The translations under genes and the position numbers were made by a program. 64,000 nt of DNA from NCBI GenBank assembly GCA_012934845.2, contig WNNJ02003028.1:372001-436000 (forward strand). The letters are read 5' to 3'. Positions 12,401-21,900 of this stretch are shown piece by piece. Position 1 is the first letter of the stretch. Each line of letters begins with the position of its first letter. The notes beneath the pieces were generated by a model. The model saw nothing but the letters and a program-made list of their open reading frames with translations. It was not told the DNA's origin and made no database searches. Source of the DNA: Pomphorhynchus laevis. Lineage: Eukaryota > Acanthocephala > Palaeacanthocephala > Echinorhynchida > Pomphorhynchidae.

Positions 12401-15400
12401 TGGTTGTGATCGAGCAGATTTTTGTTTTTGAATTTGACGAATGTACAGATTTGCTTGTGAACCAATATTAACAATAATTAGTATGCCTTGACTTATATTT
12501 GATTTTTATATAATTTAATCATAACATCATTATTTAATCATTGTATTTAAATATTAGACAAAACTCTTATTTAAATTACATTTAACATTTTGTGATAATT
12601 TTTTATTCAAATCATTCTGTAGCAGTCTCGATGCAGTTTACTTATAATTTACTGATTTATCTTAAACAGCATGAAATTTCTTCAAAATTACGTCAACTTA
12701 TTCGTTTGAGTTCATTGCTATATAATTTGAGCTTTACGATGCTGTTTTTATTAATCTCTGTGTTGCTATTCGTTCTTTATTGGTGCCGTTTCCATTAATT
12801 TAAACTAGCTTTATCGTTAACAGCGGAAAAATACACGCGAACAGTCCAATCAATAAATCCTTATCTCCTACCTATTTTGCACGTTAAATTTTTTTCTTCT
12901 ACATTGGTCTGTTCCTCCTGATAAGTAATTTTTATTTTGAATATCTTAACAAGTATTTTATGTTTTGATTTAAATATATATATTTAATATGACGAAATAG
13001 AATTAATTTTTAAATATAATTTTATTTTTGTGAATGTATTGCTCAGATGCAAAGCGTAAAGTTGACGATGACGGAATTAGCGACTCGGATAGTAAGTTGC
13101 GACGCGTTGACAGTAAAGTTAAGTCCGCGTTGGATGACAAGTAAGTTGTTTTGCTAAGCTATAAGTTAATGCATTATTTGTATTTTAGTGATAAACCTCT
13201 GTGCACCGACCTAATTGTTTTGGGGGTCAATTTTAAATCTAAAGAGGAAACGTTACGTGAATATTTTAGCCAATTCGGCGAACTTGAACTTTGCGAGGTA
13301 AAACGGATATTCATTAGTTTTGTTACGAGATACCCAATTATTCAATATTATTTAATTATGTATATCATGATGTATTTCATCATTTCATTGTCAGCCCAGT
13401 GAAAAATGCAGCAGTTTAGACATGTTGTATCCCTATTTAGTTGAACTGCTAATTGCTCAAGTATTGGAGAATTCAAGTCAATATTAAAACTGAAACCTTT
13501 AGAAAGACAAGACTTTTGGATTTAAAATGCCTATTAGGATTAAATGATGTGGTTTAAGGAATCTCACCACGTCATTTATAATTATAAACAGTTGATAATA
13601 ATCCATGGATTATAATCCAGCGAATGAATGAAACGTTGTCTGTTTAGTGATTTTTTTATGATGTAAAATTGTTGCTTCATGGCAAGCTGAGTGTTTTTGC
13701 AAAACGTCATATGCTGCTGGATGGCCCGTTGTAAGTTTAGTAAAATAATACGAAGTACTGAAGATTTCAATTTTAGATCTTTTAAATTTAACAGAAAAAA
13801 TTGTATAGTTTGTGATGTTATAAATAATAATAATTGTATTGTAAGTAATACGACAAACAAATGTTTTTCATTAAATATTAATAATAATTGTAACTGCAAT
13901 ATCGCAGGTGTAGTGTATCTAATACAATGTACATGTGGATTGCAATATATAGGAAAAACATATCAAATGTTAAAAACTAGGTTTAGGCAACACATATATA
14001 ATATACAGCATAATAGTCAAACTATATTTCATAAACATATGAGATTAATAGGACATGATATTAAAAACTGTAAATTATTTATTTTAGAACATATTATCGA
14101 AGAAAACATTTCTATATTAAATCAAAAACTATTAGAAAAAGAAGATTTTTGGATTAAAACGCTTAATTCCATGTACCCATTAGGATTGAATGACGTGGTA
14201 CAAGGAATTGGCAGAAGTAGTATAATACATAATAAACAACTATATTATAATAATCCGGTTAAACGCCAACCAAGAAGTCAGCGCGATAACAAAACTTACA
14301 CACATAAATAGGAAGCGTGGTACAATGAATTACCACCAAAAGTAGTATTTGTGGATATTTGAATTTTCCTTGATTTTTGTTTTTTCGCATATTACTCGGA
14401 AATTAATTATTTATTAATATTTAAATTTCGATACGCACTAGTATAATCTTTAGAGTTTTGTAATGTGCGAGTAAAATAAATAAGTAGTATACAACCAAAT
14501 TATAATATTCCACTGAAAGCGAAACCAGAAGTCACGATGATAACTTTCTGATGGGTCAAAATATCATTATAAATTTTTGCTTTAACCTAATTTTATAGTT
14601 TGTATAAAATTAGGTTTTTTATATCTGCTAAATGATTATTATTTCACAAACGCCTATAATAATTTTAATTAATTTTATACTGTAATATAAATATATTACT
14701 AATTTATATTAATTAATATAATTAATAATATAATATAATTAATTATATTAATTATTATAATAATATAATATTATATAATTAATTATATATTAATTTTATA
14801 TTGTAATTTTATATTAATTTTATAATACATTTTAACAGTTAATTGCATTTAATCTAGAGCGTTTTTATTTTAAACATTTTTGCATAATATTCGTTTGATT
14901 TTAGATTAAACGGGACTACACAGGAAATAGCAAAGGATTTGGATTTATCCGTTTTAAAGATTACAGTTCCCAATTAAAAGTATTAAAAGAACCCCAGCAT
15001 TATATTGACGGAAGACCGTGCCAGGCAAAAATTCCAGAATCAAAGGTTTATAACATCAAATTATTAATAGATATAATTTAAAAGATATTATTATAAAATA
15101 TAGACTTAAATTGCCATAAGTCTAATTAAAGGCAATATTCATGCGTTTAAGCATGTGACGTTTTAGATTCATTTCGCTTTTACAGTAGTATTTCTACCTA
15201 AAGTAGTAAAATAACTGTTGTTTGCTAGCAACAATTAAATATTTTTTCAAATAAATATGCTAGTTATTTTCATTGCAAAAGTTTTAAATAAATTTATTGA
15301 TTTTATTATTTTAAATTTATGATTTTTATTCCGCACTTTATTTTTTTTAATTTAAATTAATTTTTATTATAAATTTTTTCTATTATTAAAATTTAATATT

Positions 15401-18400
15401 TAAATAATAAAATAATTTCGAAATGATTTTGAGTAAGTAATTTAATTTATCTTGTTATTGGTGTCTTAATTTATTTATTCTGTTATATAATCGAAATTGA
15501 TTTAATTGCTTAAAATGGAAACATTAGTAAATGGAAACCCTGCGCTATGTTAATAATCGAAATGCTTACGTTTCTATTAAGTTTTCTAAATTCTGTTGGT
15601 ATTTTAACGTCACAACTTTGTTGTCATTTAATATTGTTTTAGTACGGTTCGGCTGCTCGAAATCCGAATTCCATGCGAAAAGTTTTTGTTGCACGTCTAC
15701 CGCAAGGCACAACCTCTGATGATCTTCGAAACTACTTTTCGAAATTCGGTGATATTGTTGATATATACATGTCGCAGCCGTTTAGATCCTTCGGTTTTGT
15801 GACGTTCCGCGATCCTGAATGTGTTCCGTGCTTGTTCGCTCAAAGTCACACTATTAACGGTATATACTTTATACTTTATGATTTATAATCAACTTGTCAT
15901 CATTGAAATTTATTCTAGTTTCGATATTTTTAAGATGTTTGCAAATTAGTTAGTCAATTGATTTAAAAATTATTTTTATTTTACATTTGCTAAATATTTC
16001 CAAAAATATGTTTTATAAAAATTCATCATGAGTTTATGCTAGATAAACTATCAATTTCTAAATAGACCTTCTGAAATTTATCTTTCTAGCTGAGATAGGA
16101 ATTGCTCGCTAATCAATTTGTTTTTATTTGCAATTTATTTTTCTAAATTTATTTTTTGGTTAAATAAAAATTACGTGAAATCAATGATTTCATGTAAACA
16201 ACTGAATATTCCTTCGTAAATTTCTTTTTATTATTAAAAGGTACCAATGTGCATATTGGACCTGCTGAACCCAAAGGATCAAACGATATGAAACAATATC
16301 ATAAACTATCGGTACAATATAGTATGATTGTACTTTATTTTGAATGCTTTTTAGATGCATTTTGATGAATGGTCTCCGACTCATCGAGGCAGCAGTGGTG
16401 GTAGCATGAGGATGGGATCACATAGCAGCTCGTTCCCTTCAGGCTATTCGTCTGGAGATAGAAGTTCGCAACGTTACAATAGAGGTATGTTTAGTTTGTT
16501 TCTTGTTTTCAACATTATTTTCCTGTCGATGTCATTAGCTATCGACAATAAATTATTGATTGCACATTTTACAATCAAAATCTTAATTGTGCTGGTTCCA
16601 TTTATTATCTGATAAAATTATAAAAATTATATTTTAAATAAAAAGTTTAAGTTATAAAATTATGGCTTTATAAAATTATTAAATTTTATAAAGCCATAAA
16701 ATTATATTTTTTATTCAATTTTAAGTAAAACATAATCTGAAAACATTTAATTTAAAAATTAAATCACCTTAAAATTAACACTTTTAATTGAGTTTTCAGG
16801 TCTTGTTTGTAAGGCGCAGGAAACCGTTTTGAAAATTTTTATTATTTTCAAAAAACCAAATTGTTCTGACCAGAATAAACAGTTTTTTTTTATTTGAATT
16901 AATATTACTTTATTGGATTTTTAATTCTACATTGTAAAACGATCGTAGACGTATATTTATACTTTAATTTACTATGTAGATAAAATCATATGTGCATTTT
17001 ACTTATAAAACTGATGTGAAAGAAATTATGTGCGTTTTTAAAAGAATTAAATAACAATCGTATTTATATATTTGATACTTGATTGATTAACTAGATATTG
17101 AAAGTTGATCTGGAAGAAAAGAAATGACGCACATTTAAAAAATTGATATAACCTTCGATGGGTGCGAGAGGAAGAAAAATCTTTTAACAGATGCTATACG
17201 ACATCCACAATCAAGCGTCATTCTGATAAAATCCAGCGCCTCGATAGTATTATCAAAGCGCTAGCAATTGAAGCGTAAGTTATCTTGTCACAGACACCGC
17301 CCCCTTCATCTAATGGAGGAAATTATATATTTAATATACAATATATAAATTATATATTTAATATACAATATATAAATTATATATTAATATATAATTTCAT
17401 AGTAATTATATATTACTATGTAATAGGTTGCAACCAAGTTAATAGACTTCGCCCCCTTTCCCCTTAAGGGGAAAAGGGGCAGATGCGTCGAGTGATCGTC
17501 AGCCAACATTAAAGGAACCGAAACATGAAACTTTTGGTTCGTTTTTGGATCAGTAACTTGTGAGTAGCTAATCTGAATCATCAAAAGGAATTTTCTGTTA
17601 TATATATTGAAAGTATTAATAGAGTTATTTGAACCACAGCTTGGGATCCTTGTTTCTGTCGGATTCATAAATATATCAAAATAGGTAGGTATATAAAATT
17701 AAACAGTTTTCGGGTTATTCCTTCGTCAGTAGCACAATTGTATTGTGCTACTATATATTCATATATATATATGAATTGTTACATACACAACTTACTGAAA
17801 ATATCGCAACGAGGGCTGCATCCATAAATACACATTTTATCAGCGTGTATTTAACTTAGAGTATTCGAAGTTTAGTGGTATTTTGTAACAGTTAAAATAT
17901 ACAATTAAACCAGAAAGAATCGCTTGCTACAAAATAAAATCGAAAGACTATTATAAAATGTTCGTAATTTTAAGTTCAAAAACTTAATCAAGCCGAATAT
18001 ATATCAGAATATCGTCAAGAGGGTTTGACGCTAAATTCATTAAAAAATTTCAAACCAATAAACAGTAACATCTGACCTTAGTATTTTTAAAAATCAAATA
18101 TTTATAATATATCGTATTTTTTATGATAGTTATATTTGCCATTGCATAGCTTGAAACTTTTGATTAAATGCTAAATTATATGTTATATTTATTATTGCCA
18201 TTTATTATAGGTGACAGTAGTAGACGCTTTGATGATTATGATGATTATGACGGAGGCTATCATCGCATATCAGGTGGAGGAAGTGGCAATATCAGTAGAT
18301 CACCGTATAGTGTTGGCAACCGTGGTCCAACAAGTAGATTTTCGTCATCGGGCGGAATTGACAACTACTCTCGAAAATCACAGTCACCTAGATTACCACA

Positions 18401-18803
18401 GGATCATCACGCGATTAATAATTCACAATCAACAAACATCGACTTAACATCAATGGCGTCAATGCTAACACCAGCAATGATGGCGACTTTCCTTAATATG
18501 GCGGCTGCAGCACAACAAAATCAGATGTCTACTAACAGTTCAGCAGATTCAATGTTGCCTTCCCCGTCACCGGGAAATCAAAGTTCTCAAATCTGGTCCG
18601 ATCTGAAAAGCTGGCAAAAGCTAGCCGATGCGTGCGGTTCAAATAATTCAGGTGGTAGTGGAGGTGGAACGGATAACAACGATATCCATCGGGGAATATC
18701 TTCATACCATCATCATCACAGCAGTGGTGGACATTCTGGATACAACTCATCTGGTGGGAGCCAACATCGTGGTCACAGCGGTTACTCATCAAAATACAAA
18801 TAA
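9408..18803 (+). CDS. TARDBP: TDP-43 orthologue (TAR DNA-binding protein), nine core exons plus an optional one
   Basis: Nuclear RNA-binding protein that regulates splicing and RNA stability by binding UG-rich RNA. Exons: 9408-9565, 9680-9762, (optional 9816-9860), 13047-13140, 13189-13297, 14905-15045, 15643-15859, 16241-16311, 16355-16484 and 18211-18803. All junctions are GT-AG and in phase, giving 531 aa without the optional exon. Residues 1-80 form the N-terminal domain (VIEIPIEDDGCILLSTI). A basic nuclear localisation signal follows (AKRKVDDD to KLRRVDSKVK). RRM1 has DLIVLGVNF and SKGFGFIRF; RRM2 has KVFVARLP and RSFGFVTF. The tail (from about 335) is rich in Gly, Ser, His and Asn, with a conserved helix near 419-438 (LTPAMMATFLNMAAAAQQNQ). 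The introns contain Penelope repeats. The human protein is 414 aa, so this one is longer, mainly in the tail. The identity is clear from domain order and motifs. Confidence 0.93.
9816..9860 (+). other. possible 45-nt cassette exon of TDP-43
   Basis: Flanked by TTTGTTTTAG and GGTGTG, this 45-nt segment is open, a multiple of three, and has the same phase (1) at both ends, so it can be included or skipped. Inclusion would add 15 residues (ILDTVNSSQSTLAA preceded by Gly) just before the nuclear localisation signal. Skipping joins YPK to DAKRKVD, which matches the vertebrate YPKDNKRKMD arrangement and is probably the main form. It may be only intron sequence that happens to be open. Confidence 0.3.
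10389..10474. other. two adjacent hairpins in the first large TDP-43 intron
   Basis: 10389-10421 pairs ATCTTTGCATTTTT with AAAAAATGCAAAGAT. 10422-10474 contains a perfect 19-bp inverted repeat around one central base (10429-10447 and 10449-10467, ACCCTACGGCATCTTTAGT and its complement), extended by CTTGG/CCAAG after two mismatches. The second is far more GC-rich than the surrounding intron. It may be a small RNA precursor or the core of a short palindromic element. Confidence 0.5.
10910..11480 (-). repeat. Penelope-linked dispersed repeat, copy 1
   Basis: Shares two blocks with the copy at 62690-63330. The first is the structured block near 10985-11085 (CTGCTATGTT pairing with AACATAGCAG around an inner stem). 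The second is a 250-bp minus-strand coding remnant near 11140-11370, translating as NNEILKIAIICNDIGFFQNH and then KLGY, like the segment just after the RT of Penelope-like proteins. It is decayed. It lies in a TDP-43 intron. Confidence 0.6.
11735..11960 (-). repeat. Penelope-linked dispersed repeat, copy 2 (structured block)
   Basis: Contains the family's lead-in (ATGAATTAACTAATAAATAA), the AGAGGTCATC block and a diverged hairpin with TGTTGTGTTATCAGG pairing with CCAACATAACAGC. The coding remnant is not evident after it. It is 750 bp from copy 1, in the same intron. Confidence 0.5.
13440..14330 (+). mobile_element. Penelope-like element fragments with GIY-YIG endonuclease
   Basis: 13691-14311 encodes a Cys/His-containing region (CIVCDV, then CNCNIAGVVYLIQCTCG) followed by QYIGKTYQMLKTRFRQH, the GIY-YIG nuclease fold, with a downstream conserved Glu in EKEDFWIKTLN. 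This is the C-terminal endonuclease arrangement of EN-bearing Penelope-like retroelements. A partial second copy of the same C-terminus (KLLERQDFW-like, then LLGLNDVV-like) lies just before it at about 13460-13640, so two insertions or a duplication are present. No RT is attached here. It lies in the TDP-43 intron between the two RRM1 exons. Confidence 0.65.
14680..14830. repeat. AT simple-sequence tract
   Basis: Low-complexity TAATATAATTAATTA-type sequence inside the TDP-43 intron before the second RRM1 exon. It is able to form many alternative small hairpins. No function can be read from it. Confidence 0.6.
16654..16705. other. AT-rich hairpin in a TDP-43 intron
   Basis: TTATGGCTTTATAAAATT pairs with AATTTTATAAAGCCATAA around a short loop, giving a stem of about 18-20 bp. 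The repeat family at 16640-16710 has no other copy that I noticed in this window. Confidence 0.4.
17325..17480. repeat. tandem AT repeat followed by a 30-bp GC palindrome
   Basis: 17325-17397 holds two and a half copies of a roughly 30-bp unit containing TTAATATACAATATATAA. 17451-17480 is a nearly perfect palindrome centred on CCTTAAGG with long C and G runs on either side (GCCCCCTTTCCCC and GGGGAAAAGGGGC). It stands out strongly against the AT-rich intron. Confidence 0.55.
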
Positions 18804-18831
18804 GTTGTTTTATGTTGTAAACCCAAAAAAC

Positions 18832-18837
18832 AATAAA
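18832..18837 (+). promoter_or_regulatory. TDP-43 polyadenylation signal
   Basis: AATAAA 29 bases after the TDP-43 stop codon, within CAATAAATAAGG. The converging Mog1 stop codon is only 70 bases further right, so the two 3' untranslated regions are very short or overlap. Confidence 0.6.
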
Positions 18838-18906
18838 TAAGGACAATGTAAATATATCTGAGCAAAAGAAACATGTTTACATCTTCATTTTTCAGTTCGT
18901 TTGTTC

Positions 18907-21900
18907 TTATACCAGCATTCCAAAATTTGTAATTTCAAGTGATTTCGCGATTTCTAACGCTAGCGAACTTGGCCAGTTTTCAAAATCTCTGAAAAAATAG
19001 AAAAAATGAAAAAATATTATCTGAATCAGATCAGATAACTGAGTCTACGTATTTTAAAAAAGGATAAATAATTATAAATAATAAATAATTGCTTAAGATT
19101 TAAAATTGAAATTGAAATTTAAAATAAAAGTCAATTTTCATGAATTGACTAATAAATAACAGACTATATAATTATATAATTAAAATATATAATTTATATT
19201 ATTTATAAATTAAAACTAATGCTTAATAAAAGTAAAATAATAAATAATTGTTATATAAGATTGTATTCAATTTATTTATATCAAGTTAAAATTTAAAATT
19301 GAAATTTTAAATAAAATTTAATTTGTATGAATTGACTAATTAATAACAGACGTTGTATCAGAATAAGAATTAGAGGTCATCAGGAGGAACTGCTATGCTA
19401 TCAAGTTTCGGCCCCTAACTCCTCTACCCAACATATCAGTGGGACCAAACACGTGCTAATGACGTATTTCCTATGATGAAAATTTTATTTTATTCGTATT
19501 ATCGTATTATTTATCGTCTATATATTTTAATAAAATAATAAAAAATAAAGATAAATAATAAATAATTATATAATATATAATATAATTAAAATAAAAAATT
19601 TAATAAAAGTTAATTTTTATAAATTTACTAATAAATTGATACATAATAAAATATACATTTACCGAAGACTACGATTTATCCTAACATCCAATATATAGTT
19701 TACATTGATACTATGTTCAACTTAAATTAATGAAGTTTTTGTTAACATTTAATTTATGGTGTCTGACGAAATTAGTGTTATATAAAAATATCTAGTTTTC
19801 TCTCTTTTCTGAATTGCGCTCTTTTTGAACTGACGTTTAGAATTTAAGTTTTCTAAAATGCGAGACATTGACGGCAATTAAACAAAATGAATCATATCAG
19901 ATAACAAAGTCTACGTATTTTGTATTATATATAAATTAAAAATAATGATAATTATAAATAATAATAAATAATTATAAGATTTTATACAATTTATTAAATA
20001 AAGATCAATTGTTATGAATTGACTAAATAAATAACAGACGATATATTTGAATAAGGAATAAAGGTCATCTAGATGAAATGCTATGTTACATAGAAAAGTA
20101 GCAGTGTTACGCTTGATAATAAAATCAAATTATCCATTATAATGCTATGAATAAAGGAACTGCTATATAATCAGGTTTCGGCGCTTATTCCTAGACCCAA
20201 CATATCAGCAGGGCTAAACACGTGCTAATGACGTATTTCTTCTGATGAAATTTAATTATGTATTGTATCTTATTCTAGTACAAAATATATTATTCATTAT
20301 CCATTTATAAAAAGTTTTAGCTAATGATTTTAAATATATTTTAAATAATATTTTGTTGATTTATATATTTTACTATTTTCTGTTTGATTTTATTTTTGAA
20401 TTATTTAAAAACGTGTTTATGCATATTTAAAAATCTTTCCAATTAAGAATTTAACTTTATTTTTAATAATATTTAGTTGATTTATATATTTTACTATTTT
20501 CTGTTTGATTTTATTTTTATAGTAACCTAGTTTAAAATATGTATCTATTATTTAAAATATCAAATTATTTAAATGATTCCATCCATAATATTTTCGCTTA
20601 ATCGTTGAAAACTTTTTCAAAAACTGAATAGCAACTGGTACTTTTATAAAGTGCCATTTACCGGAATCGGGTAAATGGCACTTTATAGATAAAAAATAAT
20701 TATCTCTGATGATTATTTGGTATACCTTATTATAATACAAAACAATTTCCAATGATTGTACATGTTGTCGAAGCTTTAAACTGTTTAAAAAGTTTTAGCT
20801 AATAATTTTAAATATATTTTAAATATTATTGTGTTGATTAATACATTAAAAATGTAATGAGGTAAAAACGTGTTTATGCATATTTTTAAACGAATAATTA
20901 AAAAATTAGATTCTGAAGCGTTTGTCAAAGTTAATTAATTGAACTTAATGAGAAATGATTTAAACTTAATAAATAAAATTAGATTTTTTATCTAAAACTA
21001 TCGGTGGTATCAAACTAGCAAAACTAATTCGTCATTATAATTAATATAAATTTATATTAATTTATATTTTATCAAATCAGCTAACTGAGTATACATAAAT
21101 TAAATAAAATTAAAATAATAATGCCAAATCAAAATTTAATAATTAAATAATAAATAATTTAAACTTAATAAATCCTTATCAGCATTAGAAATTCGTTTTA
21201 TTAATAAAATAATATTTAATCAACAAAGATTAATTAATTAATTAAATAATCAAATCACAATAAAATATATAAATAATCAAAAAATTGATTATTAAAAACA
21301 TCAAACACAAAGATATTGATGTGTTTACAATATTTATAAATATAAATTTTATTATTAAATATATTAATTGAAAACACACATTAAAACACAAATGTAGCAA
21401 AATATAGATTTGATTGCATGAGAAATATAAATAAAATAACTTATTGGAAGCTAAAATTGTACTTATGAAAATCTTCAATATCGAAAAGAAATCCAATTAT
21501 TGAAGAATATTCTATTTTATTTAGTAATATTTCAAATTCGATTATTTTGAATTATAAAATAGAAATACATTAGCAACATTTTATATTGGAATCAACATTC
21601 TATAAAAGAAATTAGCCAAACTTTATAAAACTAAAAAATAAAACTTGGTTTTGTTTGTAAGTTTTCGCTAATTATTTGCATTTTAATTATTTTTAGGGAA
21701 ATATATTAAATATTTATATTTAATATTATTAATATAATAATTATAGATATTATTATTTTGTAATAAAGTACAATAATTCAAAATTTAATATAAAATACGA
21801 ACTTTTCGATAGACATTTTGACATTAAACATATTTGCATTGATTTAAATCCTTGAATTACTAAACGAGAACTATCCGATTATTACAGACAATGGAGATGA

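Noticed and set aside
12592-12798. small membrane protein ORF
   Set aside because: Hydrophobic composition is expected of AT-rich intron sequence; no start context, splice sites or known family.
14515-14570. possible hammerhead ribozyme (GCGAAACC ... AGTC ... CTGATGG) after the Penelope fragment
   Set aside because: The conserved boxes are present loosely, but stems I and III do not pair; I could not build a valid core.
18211-18447. overlapping +1 frames in the last TDP-43 exon
   Set aside because: They are shadows of the low-complexity GGN/CAN codons of TDP-43.
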